Below, in pieces: positions 1-9,973 of a DNA stretch of 48,459 bases; within the stretch, counting starts at the first letter, position 1, and the number at the start of each line of letters is the position of its first letter. Below the pieces are notes generated by a model, which saw only the letters and a program-made list of their open reading frames with translations, was not told the DNA's origin and searched no databases. Position numbers and translations under genes: made by a program. The stretch is from Cylindrobasidium torrendii FP15055 ss-10 (Eukaryota > Basidiomycota > Agaricomycetes > Agaricales > Physalacriaceae): NCBI GenBank assembly GCA_000934385.1, contig KN880612.1, forward strand, positions 1 through 48,459, given 5' to 3'.

Positions 1-553
1 AGCACTTCCCAATGAGGCAATAAGACTCGAACGTATGCGAATAGAAAAAGTAGGGGAGGAAGATGAAGGGAGTCATAATGGAGCTTCCCCTTACAATCAT
101 GCACTGCTGCCAACTGGGGAACGGACGTGGATATGCCCAACGGGGCGATGGGACCCGCTCTCGAGGACTTGTTTACATCTACCGATTGTGAAACACGCCC
201 AGGAATGTGCCCATTTTGGTGAGCCAGTGCCGAGATGTGCGGTTTCCCAGCGAGTAAACATGAGCGCCGTTCGACTGGCGGTATGTTGTAGCGACTACAC
301 CCCAACTATCAAGAACAAAGAATGTTGCGAATGACAGGTGATCACGGCAATATCCATGATGGGATGATGCAAGCGAAGGGACTTGCAGTCGCGGATTGAA
401 CCATTGCAAATCATGTCGCACAGAGTTCGCACACAGGCAATTGCAGCAGGAACAGGCACTTAGTGTAAAAACTTAACTCTACAATCCTTTGGACATGTTC
501 CACCTGTACATGGTGTACATACTGAGACGCATGCACAACTATCGTCGGCAGAT
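1..553. other. Left-end intergenic stretch, no supported gene
   Basis: Only short overlapping ORFs on both strands are present (about 35-334 + and 179-421 -). None resembles a known family and none shows a convincing splice or codon pattern. The right part should hold the 3' UTR of the minus-strand deaminase-family gene that ends at 554. The window may cut a gene here, so a terminal exon cannot be excluded. Confidence 0.4.
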
Positions 554-2535
554 TCACTCGTCGGCGGCCTCCAGTAGCTGTCTAGCGCGCATCTCGTCCT
601 CATATTTGAACAAAGGCCTGCGTTCCACTGGTGCGGGCAATGTGTTATGCAAAGAACTCTCCTTTGCCTTTGGGGGAAAATGAAGTCGAAAGGTGTAATC
701 CAACAATTGCCCAACGCGCTGCACAGTCTCGAAGTCGAGGTAGGGAGGAGGGGGCGGAACCCAAGGATAGACAGTGCCGTGGGTTCCAGGAAGAATAAAC
801 TCCGTACGACCAGTCTTCTCCAGCTCTGACGCGAGAGCGGCGCAGAGATAGCAGCACTTCCTGCCGACCCCGATGGGAAATTGTGATTGAACATCCTGAG
901 AAATGTTTCAATAATGGAGGGAGCAGCCGCAAATAAGCACGTCACTGGAAACACTGCCAACGTTTCTGCTTTGAGATGATTGCCACCCCGCGTTCTGAGA
1001 TCTACGAGTCCCATAAGCTGCGCCTCGCAGTGCACAGACCCCCTGATGTGCTCGAAGCCGTCTCCCGTATCCGTGATCTCTTTGAACGGTGAACGCTCCC
1101 GGACATCAGGAAACAGGCGCATAAAGGCAAGTACATCCTCCGAAGTAAGCTTGGGATAGACAGGTTCAAAGTCAAGGGCGTTGGCGGTGACCAAATGGAA
1201 CTCTAAACGGTGATCCGGCATCTTATAAATCTGTTCAATGACCACTTGTGCGGCGCGTGTCCAGGCCGTGAAGAGGCGATAGTATCGAAAGACGTGCACG
1301 ATACCACCTTGGACAATACCTATACACACGGAGTCAATTCGTGAGCAGGCTGAGAAGAAAGGTTACTGACTGTTGCGGTGAAAAACAGCTGTAAACAGAC
1401 AACGATAATTCCAATGTTCCAATATTGGATTTGTGATAACATACCAGCGTCCTCGTCGTCGAGGTAATAGACCTGATCTTCTTCGTTCCTGCCTTTGCTG
1501 GTGGTCACTTGGGAATGACAATGCACAAATGAATTCACTCACCTGCCACTGGCAGCAAAGGGCGAATGAGGAAACCGTTACACCAGCGATAGGCACTCTG
1601 CAGGGCTGTGACAAGCGGTTTGCATTCGAGGATATAATTCAACGAATGCATAGTTTTCGTGAACTCGAATAGCCTGGTCGCTTTGAGGAATTTGCGCCTG
1701 CCTTGGCCCTTGACTGTCTCTACTGTATCTGTCTTCAATCAGGCCATTGATTAAGCCACGCAAATCCCTCAAAACCCCCAAGCCATTCAGCGGCGTTCAC
1801 AGTTGTCACTGTGTAAAGATCTTTGACGCTCGGGGCGAGTGCGCGCCGTTCAAGTATTTCTAGCATGAGTTCTGGCGGGTCATGCATCGAAAATTCAGTG
1901 GGTTCGATTTCACCAGCCGGTCGACCGTCCAACAGCTTGAGCGGGTCGCCGCCCTCCCAAAATTTATAGCCAAACGTCATGCGAGCATGGATTTTCTCGA
2001 ATGCGCGGTGATGGATGAAATCTTTGAAGTAAGATGCAGCTGCGATGAACTGTCTTCTATCGGGTTTTCTGCGCGCCAGCCGAAGATGCTCGAGAAATGC
2101 GGCAACATCTTGCATGTGAACGTCAAATTCCGGGTTGCTGGACCTTTATAAAGCTGTCATCTAAGAAAACGAAGTCCAGACGAGGCATACGTGCTTGGAA
2201 TTAGTAGCCAAACCCCGCAACGCTTTGTGATCTTGTGCGCGTGCGGTGATAGTTTCTTTGTCGAGCTTGACCGGTACTGCAAGTTGGCTACAAGTTGTTA
2301 CGATTGTCGTCACAGTGTCGACACTGATAGTTCCAGTAGCAGCCAGCACATTTTGAGCCGTAGGATTTGATGGTGTTGACACGGTGAGAAGGGTAGCAAA
2401 CGCCTGGAAGATACTGGAGAGCGGAGATTTTGGCGCAGATGTGGATTGGGCCGCAGTGATTCTCGACATTGCGGTCGATTTGAGAAGAATATCCTTGTAG
2501 ACTGTCTGTTGGGCTGCGTCCATTTGTTCCATCAT
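554..2535 (-). CDS. OTT_1508-like deaminase-family protein, copy 1 (spliced)
   Basis: This is a member of a fungal multigene family. The C-terminal part carries the zinc signature of the cytidine-deaminase fold: a VHCEAQLMG segment (H-x-E) in the exon 946-1349, and after a 50-nt intron (896-945) a GVGRKCCYLC segment (CxxC) in the last exon. The family name OTT_1508-like deaminase (Pfam PF14441) is my recognition from these motifs; substrate and role are unknown. My exon model is 2195-2535, 1776-2143, 1543-1728, 1445-1492, 946-1349 and 554-895, which sums to 1689 nt (562 aa) and stays open. It needs a GC donor at 2194 and a novel 47-nt intron at 1729-1775. Without that intron two indels relative to copy 2 (one extra C in the + strand C-run at 1775-1779 and a 5-nt deletion near 1731) break the frame, so a pseudogene is the alternative. 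It is collinear with 34548-36553 along its whole length. Confidence 0.65.
1729..1775 (-). other. Candidate newly formed intron in deaminase copy 1
   Basis: The donor reads GTTTTG and the acceptor GAAGACAG, with a CTTAAT branch-like motif about 25 nt before the acceptor. Removing these 47 nt joins ...EWLG to DTVETVKGQG in frame. In copy 2 the homologous DNA is continuous coding sequence. The donor is weak, so a frameshifted pseudogene remains possible. Confidence 0.4.
2144..2194 (-). other. GC-AG intron 1 of deaminase copy 1
   Basis: The exon ends TCCAA and the intron begins GCACGT; the acceptor is ATAAAG. Only the GC donor restores the frame into the SSNPEFDVHMQD exon, because the GT two bases downstream gives a frame with an early stop. 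The homologous donor in copy 2 (36209) is GTACGT. Confidence 0.55.
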
Positions 2536-2901
2536 ATGAGAGAAAGTGGTGGTGTGATATTTAAGATCGGTGGTCTGTAGACTGTAGCAAGTTGCAACTA
2601 CATATGATAGGTCGATCTGGTTTACGTAAGTAGCTTACATAATGGATTGCGGAGCAAGGATTCACGGTCCAAGTCACGGTCACCGTCTTGAACTCAATGG
2701 TTTGAATCATTTCTTCAAATCATTTTTGACAGTTTTCATGAGAAAAGGATTGTGTATTCGAATGGGATGGAATCGTGGACCACGTTTGTCGGCGCATCAC
2801 TTCGGAGTTGATCCTGCATCAAGGCGTGCATCAAGATTCAATGTCATTTCTCATGCCTCTGATTTGCTTGCTTTTGACATTCTACCACCACCATCACCCG
2901 C
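2536..2901. other. Divergent intergenic region
   Basis: This lies between the ATG of the minus-strand deaminase gene (2535) and the ATG proposed for the plus-strand hydrolase (2902). It should hold both promoters. Short overlapping ORFs at 2642-3013 look like shadows. I see no TATA box or repeat that stands out. Confidence 0.4.
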
Positions 2902-4635
2902 ATGCGAGGGTCCGCTTTCCCCTTCGACATCTCTATACCATCCTTGGATGCCTACTATCGCTATGGTGCAGATCATAGCTGGGCGTTGTCTTCCCCGACA
3001 GTCTGGATCATAGTGCTAAGTATTTTCTGCGGGTGGGCACTCGCTCGAAACCGTGCGACATCCACAATCGTACTTGTTCCAAAAATCTCCACGTCGCTTG
3101 ACCTAGCAACTTTGGTTCGGGCGCAGTGTCCAAGCCTGTTCAGCGAGTTCAAAGCCCCTTGGTGGTTGGCGAAGTGAGCCTTCCTCCTTAGGTGTGAGGC
3201 AGTAGCTTATCTGTTTTCTGCTCAGTGGGCATCTTCAGACCATCTATAGCTCGGTAGAGAACTCGTTTTCTCGAGCCAATCCAGTTGTGTACCGAAGGTA
3301 GGCACATGCCGAATGGTGTCAAACATGGTTCATACCATTTCTAGGCATTTGCTATCCCTGTCGGATGGTGGTACACTGTGCGTGCAATACACTCCATTTT
3401 ATCGTCAAGTGCTATGTTCATGCTTCCGGCAGGGGACTGGATTTTGCGCCTTACAATGATGCTGACCTACCAGAGGACACACCCATTGTAATCGTACTGT
3501 GTGGTGTTGCGGGCGGTAGGGAGCAAAAACTTGGCCGAGGACACAGTCACTAATCACAATGCATCCCAGGATCCAACGAGTCTTACGCTCAAGAAATTGT
3601 CGCTCCTACAGTTGATGCAAAGGGCTTGAGCTACCGCGCCGTGGTTATAAGCTCGAGAGGATGTGCGTTATGTCAAGGGCCCCACCACCCTCGAAGCATA
3701 TTGACAGGCTCATCTTAGGCAACGGAGTGCCGCTGACTTCGTCACGTATGTTCTCCGCTGGTGGAACAGACGACGTCCGCCAGGCTGTGATGTTCATATC
3801 GGTCACGTATCCTCGCGCACCTCTCCTCGGCCTGGGTTTCTCTCTAGGCGCCAATATTCTTACGCGTTATGTCGCAGAGGAAGGTGCCCATTCTCCGCTT
3901 TCTTCAGCCTGTGTCCTCGCATGCGTGAGTCTCCATACAATCTTGCAAGCATATAACTTGATGGATGCTTCGCAGCCCTGGGATCTTGCCGCCAACGACC
4001 GCAGGTTTTTTCATCTCGCCCTTTCCTCTGGTTTGATTGCTCACAGATATTTGAACAGCATACTCAACACGCCTATCCTCGGTCGTATCTATGCTCAAAG
4101 TCTCGGCACTAGTCTCTGCGACATCGCGCGCCTGAACGAGACAGTTCTTCGTACTTCCGCCTCACCAACTATCCAGCATGCCATCACTGCTGCTCTCGCA
4201 TTCCGCAAACCAACGCTGCGCGAGTTCCACCAAGCATTGGGCCGGTTCGATGGCGAACCCCCTCTCTACCCATTCGCTTCCGCCGAGGCTTATTTCTCTG
4301 CACTCTCAAGTCATCGCGCACTCCCCGACATTCGGATCCCATTTCTGGCCATCAACGCTGTAGACGACCCGGTGGTGACACAAGTCCCGCTAGGCGGCGC
4401 AGCGGGGAATCCTTACGTTGTTATGGCTCTTACAGCGGGCGGAGGTCATATTGGCTGGTTTGAGTCGGCATCAAGAAGATGGTCTACGCGCCCGACTCTC
4501 GAGTGGTTGAAACTCACAGCACAGATACCGCGCACTACCGTTGCGCCCAGGCAAGAGCTTTCTGTTGACGCTGACGGTTGGATTCGGGCAGAGGCATGGC
4601 CAAAACTGGGCGTACGCGAGAAACGCAGCGACTGA
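2902..4635 (+). CDS. Alpha/beta hydrolase, ABHD1/ABHD3 (YheT/EMB8) family
   Basis: This is a membrane-anchored serine hydrolase of the ABHD1/3 group, whose members act on lipids or short-chain esters. Exons 2902-3173, 3226-3297, 3345-3377, 3433-3515, 3570-3662, 3719-3924 and 3976-4635 sum to 1419 nt (472 aa). A hydrophobic segment near residues 30-50 can anchor the protein. The family marker WWLANGHLQTIY spans the first junction, followed by GVAGGSNESY (usually GLTGGSHESY) and RGCNGVPLTS. The catalytic triad is visible: Ser in GLGFSLGAN (about residue 226), Asp in NAVDDPV (about 386) and His in GGHIGWFE (about 414). The penultimate intron (3925-3975) is 51 nt and has no stop, so the raw reading frame runs straight through it. 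The start could lie further upstream. Confidence 0.9.
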
Positions 4636-5479
4636 ACGTGCACAACAGTCATTGTTTTGACTGAGTGTAGCTTGTTTCTAGCACAAGTAGAATAATAATA
4701 ATCGCGAACGACCCTTGTGTAAAGCCCAAAAGGAAACCCTGGAATTAGCTGCACGGTTCAGTTTGATTGTCCGTTCCGCTCAAAAGTTGGGGGTTGTGTT
4801 ATTCGCCCAAAGATATCCCTGCAGGCAGAGCACTTCGTCGGACTTATGCGGATGGGGTTGCGGACCGGCAGCGACATAACACGGATACAGCTCGGGGAAC
4901 GGCAGCCTGCGCTAAATCAGCATATTATATTGTGGAATTACAATGGACACACCAGTCGGGTGCTCGTGTCTGGTGCTAAACAGACAGTTGTCCTTGAGGC
5001 AGTCTTGTTTGCGCGTGGCCATTGCATAGAAATGGCCACATTCACGATGATAGCGTCCGTCAATGATCTACCAGCGCGGTGAGTAAACGACGACGTGGAG
5101 AAATAGTTCTACGCACATTATGGCACATGGGTATACGCCAATGGGCAGGTTGCTGTTCGGTAGTTGTTTGAAAATGAGATGTTCCGTCTTATAAAGGACG
5201 TGCATGCCCGAGCCTCGCCTGTATAATGCGTCTGTGTGGGGTCTATGTGAAGTAGCGAGTTGTCACGTTAGTGCGCCCCATGCTGAAGGGCAGGGAACCA
5301 TCGTGGGTCATTGCGCGAGCCTGCGCTTTACTCAATGGGAATTCCGGCAGTTAGTAGACCGCGACTGGGCACGACACACTGCGAAGGGGAATAGGGAATG
5401 GCAAAAGTGACGGTACTGAAACGCCACCACTACGTTTCTCGACGGTCTGAGCTAAGGTATTTGCAAAAAGGTCACATTC
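4636..5479. other. Convergent intergenic region
   Basis: This lies between the stop of the hydrolase (+) and the stop of the mitochondrial S21 gene (-). It should hold two 3' UTRs. ORFs of 60-100 codons on both strands overlap each other and match nothing I recognise. At 840 bp it is long for a convergent spacer in this window, so a small or noncoding gene is not excluded. Confidence 0.4.
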
Positions 5480-6086
5480 CTACTCGCCGCGGCGCTGAAT
5501 CTTGGCTACGAGTTGTACACATCTACGGACCTGAAGGTGGAAGTTCGTTAGTGTGGACTTCTAGGTGCAAAAACGAACAACGCACTTCATGCGCAAAGAC
5601 ACGACGCCAGGTCTCCGATTTCAGTCTACGACGCTTCTTGCCGGGCTTTTCATACCGCGCAACGGCAGACATTTCCTCCCTGATGTTGTTCTCCCGGATA
5701 ATAGTACCCAAGTCGCGGAACGCTTTGAGGAGGTTTCCTCCGTGCACCTGTACGCGACGCCCTGAGAACCATAAGACTCAGACATGGACACTGGCATCAA
5801 TAAACTTGCCTGTGTACGCCGTCGGCGCCGCATTCTGACGGAGCGCCTCATAGGAAATACGAGACATCTCGCGCCAGCGACCCTCAGGCGAGTTGTCTAT
5901 GGCATGACCTTCGCGCCGGACGAACTTTGGTTTCTCGTTGAGCCCAAACATCTCCTGGTATTCGGGGTTGGGGGAATACGTTCGATTGACTGGTGGTGAT
6001 GCAAAAATGGCCGATGCAGAAAACAGTCTTGACGACCCCGCGGCGCACGGGAGCGCCGACTGGCGGGTGAGCGCGAACAAGGCCAT
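5480..6086 (-). CDS. MRP21: Mitochondrial small-subunit ribosomal protein bS21m
   Basis: This is a component of the mitochondrial small ribosomal subunit, homologous to bacterial S21 and yeast Mrp21. Exons 5810-6086, 5586-5761 and 5480-5530 sum to 504 nt (167 aa). Residues 1-30 (MALFALTRQSALPC...SRLFSAS) look like a mitochondrial targeting peptide. The S21 core occupies roughly the last 75 residues: VQVHGGNLLKAFRDL, then IREEMSAVARYEKPGKKRRR, WRRVFAHEV and a basic C-terminus ending QRRGE. The N-terminal half (about residues 30-90) is a fungal extension of unknown role. The first intron (5762-5809) uses a GC donor (CAG|GCAAGT); the second (5531-5585) is GT-AG. The ATG sits 61 bp from the ATG of the divergent Gir2 gene. 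Confidence 0.85.
5762..5809 (-). other. GC-AG intron in bS21m gene
   Basis: The donor context CAG|GCAAGT is the consensus for GC-AG introns, and the acceptor is TTCTCAG. No GT nearby joins the TAYTG exon to the RRVQVHGGNLL exon in frame. The intron is 48 nt. Confidence 0.8.
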
Positions 6087-6147
6087 GGCCGGAATGAGAA
6101 AAGGTATGTGATCGGAGGTCCGGCGCCTTTTCTCGCTAGCTACCGTG
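6087..6147. promoter_or_regulatory. 61-bp divergent promoter with symmetric inverted repeat
   Basis: This is the whole space between the start codons of bS21m (-) and Gir2 (+). It contains a perfect 9-nt inverted repeat, GAGAAAAGG at 6096-6104 and CCTTTTCTC at 6126-6134. Its centre (6115) nearly coincides with the centre of the spacer (6117), so each gene sees the same element at a similar distance. No TATA box is present. Confidence 0.55.
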
Positions 6148-7190
6148 ATGTCCGACGACGAGGTTCTACTTGAAGAATTCGAGGTTTTTCTGTCGACATT
6201 TAGCCGCAATTTGCGAGGAACTTATACAGCGCTGAAATAGGTTCTCGAATCTATCTATCCCACTGAGTTCACCAGTGCGTGTCTTCTGCACCCATCGCTT
6301 TTCCCATCGCGGCATCTAAGGGCTCACACAAGAATTATCGAGCAAGGAAATACAGATAGAGGCTGAGCCGGAGGACCTCCTCGACGGTGCAGATCCAGGT
6401 GAGGCATACCGCTCTCGAACTGCACTTTCACTCATCCCGCAACAGTCAAAGTATACCTTCGCGTCTCTTATCCTGATGGCTACCCCGATGTCGTACCAAA
6501 CATGTCTCTCGAAGCCGTAGATGGAGAGCTAGAGGATGGAGAGTCTGAGAGACTGCTGGACGCACTGAAATCTACCGTGTGTGATACCTTTGTCCAACAC
6601 CCACCACCAAATTTACAGTACGCAGGGCGAAGAGAACCTTGGGATGGCCATGACCTTCACTCTCGTATCATTCCTTCGAGAACAACTATCCGGCTTGGTG
6701 GTTACAAGAGAAGAAGAGCGAAGGAGAAAAGAGGCAGAGGAAGAAGCGCGAGTACAAGAGGTGCGTCTATTTCTCCTTTTTGACCAGGATCATCTGCTCA
6801 CACCTACACGTAGGAGGAGGACGCAAGAACACGGGGAACTCCAGTCACCGTGGAATCCTTCATGGCTTGGAAAGCAAAATTCGACGCGGAGCGGGCACGG
6901 ATGAAGCAACGCGAAGAGGAAGAGCGGCACAAAGGGCTCACACCCAAAGAGCGAGAAGAGTGGAAGCGGATGGGCACTCGACTATCTGGTGCGTAGCTTG
7001 CTCACACGCATCCAACGATAAACCGATATCCACGCTTCAAGGACGCCAATTATTCGAGAAGAACCAAAACCTCGAAGACGAGTCGCTGGTGGACGATGGC
7101 GCTGTATCAGTCGACCCCAGTCAATACGAGAGGACACAGGCCGACGATGATGAAGACGATGACCGTGTAACATTTAGTGACAGCGACTAA
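6148..7190 (+). CDS. GIR2: RWD-domain DRG-binding protein (Gir2/RWDD1, DFRP2 family)
   Basis: Gir2/RWDD1 proteins bind and stabilise the GTPase DRG2 (Rbg2) and, in yeast, bind Gcn1 through the RWD domain, damping Gcn2 activation. Exon 1 encodes MSDDEVLLEEFE and joins VLESIYPTEFT, the classic RWD start. The RWD domain continues through EIQIEAEPEDLLDGADP, the YPDGYPD motif and ENLGMAMTFTLVSFL. A charged EEERRRKEAEEEA coiled coil follows, then the DFRP-type segment TPVTVESFMAWKAKFDAER, KGLTPKEREEWKRMGT and GRQLFEKN. The tail is acidic. Early introns are 6184-6240, 6275-6332 and 6399-6445. The first donor (GTTTTT) is unusual; a shorter exon 1 ending at 6162 is also in frame. Confidence 0.9.
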
Positions 7191-7856
7191 AACGAAATGT
7201 ACTCTCCGATGTGTATAATTAATCACCACAAGCATCCCGTGTATCACGAGCAACCTGGCGGAATCTGGTGGATCTCGGGAGTGCTCAGTATTCAGTGAGT
7301 GAAGGTGCATGTAAATTCCATTGAAAACAATTCACCTCCTTCCTTTACCCTGGGGGAAAGAGAGATACGAGCCCAGGATGCCACCATCGTGGACGTAGTT
7401 GAGGCTCATTGCACTTCTCAGTTATCGCGGCGACCTTTGGGAGTGGGCTAAACACTGAAGCGTAATGAGAATGGTTCTAGCCCGTATTTTGAAAAGCCGA
7501 GATGGCTTTGGTCACACAAGCCATGTTGTATGCTCACCTACATATTAGGTGTTGAGATTAGGACCTACAGAGAATAGGTGTATCGGCCCTATCAAACCGA
7601 CGCCGGTTGGTCACATTCTCTCTGTGCTTGCACGAGATATCTTAGCGACAGCAATGTGAAGTTGGTGTGAACAAGTATTCTTGTGAACGGCCATGAGGTT
7701 CGAACCCAAAACCTTCTCTACACGTGGTGATCTGTAACACCTATCCTAACTGGGTTCGTAGTTTGTCCTTGCCTCAAACGGGATGAACAACATCGTTTAT
7801 ATTGCAGCAAGCCCGCTGGTAGCTCTTTACTACCAACCACAACTATCTGGAATACT
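7191..7856. other. Intergenic region holding a tRNA-like relic
   Basis: After the Gir2 stop there is no convincing ORF. The only structured element I see is the A/B-box pair at 7689-7754 described separately. The rest is unannotated 3' UTR and spacer. Confidence 0.4.
7689..7754 (-). repeat. tRNA-derived SINE-like relic (A and B box)
   Basis: Read on the minus strand, this stretch has a B-box-like GGGTTCGAACCT (around 7697-7708) about 30-35 nt downstream of an A-box-like TAGGATAGGTG (around 7738-7748), close to tRNA spacing. The intervening AGAAGGTTTTGGGTTCGAA resembles a valine-type tRNA anticodon/T arm. A full cloverleaf with paired acceptor stem is not evident, so a SINE head or tRNA pseudogene fits better than a working tRNA. 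The B box core is palindromic, so the orientation rests on the A box. Confidence 0.35.
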
Positions 7857-9449
7857 ATGAGAGCAACTCAAAGGCTTTATGTTTACCTTACAACTGCTCA
7901 ACTTCCTGCCTTGAAGACAGGCGCCGGGGCCCCAGAGCCTCCTCCCATCGGTCACAAAAGCCACCTAAATCATCTCCGCATCTTGAACGATAGGCCACGA
8001 ACTGCAACAGAGGTAGGAATTCGTCATATAGCGGAATTGAACCACCACCTCATCATTTTCTGAACCAGGTGCAGAATTTCTTCGGCGCTTTAGATATGGC
8101 CACGCCGTGTATGTTTCCGGTGACATTATTGCATATTTTGCTTCCGCGGGCTTATTAGCATGATTATCGCGCAGGGATTAGGAACAAGTTCGATGTGCGC
8201 GACATGGAGATACCCGACGAGGACGAGGATACCGGGGAGAGCCTCACTTTGCCGTCTTGCTCAAACATCTTCGACATTCCTCGTACCTGGCATCGTCCCA
8301 TTGGAGACCTCTTCAAGTGCGTTCTTACTTATCTACTCGTCATTCCCTATGTTCATTCGATTTTCATATAGGCTTGGCGATTGGTTGGGTACGCTCTTCT
8401 CATTGTGTACAGCCGCCACCACTGACTGAGTATTCGCATAGAGGACCTCCCACTCGTCACGGTGAGCCGGCTTCTTCATCTCGTAGAAGAACGCACGCTT
8501 CAGTGGCGCTTCGTTCGAGTACACGACCGGGACTGGGACCGCGATTTGTTCCAGTACTTTCTTTGGACGCGAGTTACGGATGGCGCCTCGACGCCTCGTG
8601 CAGCTCGAATGGACGAAGAAAATGATTCGGAAAAATCCGTTGTAGTGGCGTTCCAACCTCCTTGGATTTTATCCCGCGAGGACATGAAGAACTTCGCAAC
8701 CTCCGAGGTCAGTTCAACGTTTCTCTGGCGTTCTCCTTGGGCTAATTAATATTGTTTCTCCTCGGAAAGTTTCCACAGCGTAGCCTCGATATGAATAAGT
8801 CACAGCTCACCAGCAGAGAGCGTTTGTGGGGCAAGGTATATGCGAGTACATTGAGGCCAGTATTATGACTGAAGCACAACCATCGTAGATGTGGGACGTC
8901 TGTGTTGCTAAGGATGCTTACTTCTTTGTCCTCACGTCGTATGAGCAGTGGGTGTTCGGTTGCTGGTCTCGCAGTACGCTTCAAACCCCACCAGTGCCGC
9001 ACCCACACTTAAACACTTTCAACCCAGACTATACTACGGCATGTATAAGCGACGTCTTCGAATGGAACGCGCATGGACCCAGCGTTACAGAATGTCTGAC
9101 GTTTTGGATTGCCTCAGCTATGGGAGTTGTGAGCACAAAAGGTGACAACAACGGCACGAAGGTCATCAAGATTCCCAAGATTGTTCGCATTTGCCTTTAT
9201 GCTATCATAACTTCCCACTGATTCAATTGTTCCAATTAGAAGTCGTCCAATCGTATCCCTGTTGTTGTTAAACCGCCACCATTCGACGAAACAACATTCG
9301 AGGCACCGGCAGCCTCAGACTCCCATTGGACAGGAAAGAGTGCTGGTATGCCATCATTCTTAACGCCATGCTCTATTTCAGCTGAAAATCGCAGATACTG
9401 GCTCAGAAACGAGTTTTCTGACTACGCAAACCCACTTCGTCTCGGATAG
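7857..9449 (+). CDS. Conserved Agaricomycete hypothetical protein
   Basis: I recognise the architecture as a common Agaricomycete family without assigned function, but not its role. Supported exon pieces, in order: APEPPPIGHKSHLNHLRILNDRPRT (7920-8010), FLRRFRYGHAVYVS (about 8070-8118), IRNKFDVRDMEIPDEDEDTGESLTLPSC ending RPIGDLFK (about 8178-8318), VVVAFQPPWILSREDMKNFA (about 8640-8705), LTSRERLWGK joined to MWDVCVAKDAYFFVLTSYEQWVFG, GPSVTECLTFWIASAMGV (about 9070-9132), KSSNRIPVVVKPPPFDETTFE (about 9239-9351) and a last exon ending YANPLRLG at 9449. The first exon junctions could not be resolved and the start is approximate. No membrane segment or catalytic motif is obvious. Confidence 0.6.
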
Positions 9450-9973
9450 TGGTGTATATCCGACCAGTGCCCCCATAAACCGCCCACAAAAAGCAGACAA
9501 CGAGGCAATCCGACGCTGGGCCCTAGGCTTATAAAAATTCTCCTTCCCCTTATGTACAGCCATACAAGCACACATCATACCCTCGCGCTCCTTTAATTCA
9601 ACCAACGCGTCGTGTTTTTGTGTATCTGATTCCGCGGAACCTGATTCCAGCATCCAACAGAACGGGCACAAAAAGGTTAAATTTGCTTCCGGTTAGATCT
9701 AGTAAATGGAATTTGCTTCCGTTAGAATGGCACAGAATGCATATCCCCGCTTGGACTAAAGAAATCATTCTGACGACTCGAAGTAGCCACAAACGCAGGC
9801 ACATCATGGCAGTTGCGCATGGAGCCAAGAGAGGCGCTGGAGAAAATTCGTGAAAATGTGCGCCGCGCTCTCCAAATGTCTAGGACATATTTCGCATTTG
9901 CACATCGCTGATCTTATCGATTCTCTACCGACTGGCCAGTACCCTAAAAATCCTCGGTAGGGCCCCGTACAGC
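9450..9973. other. Convergent intergenic region with a short repeated motif
   Basis: This separates the stops of the hypothetical gene (+) and the cyclin gene (-). It contains two close copies of ATTTGCTTCCG (near 9678 and 9709), each followed by (G)TTAGA. Otherwise nothing is recognised. Confidence 0.4.

Noticed and set aside
5398..5838. 146-codon plus-strand ORF
   Set aside because: It is antisense to the bS21m exons, whose protein match and splice sites are clear.
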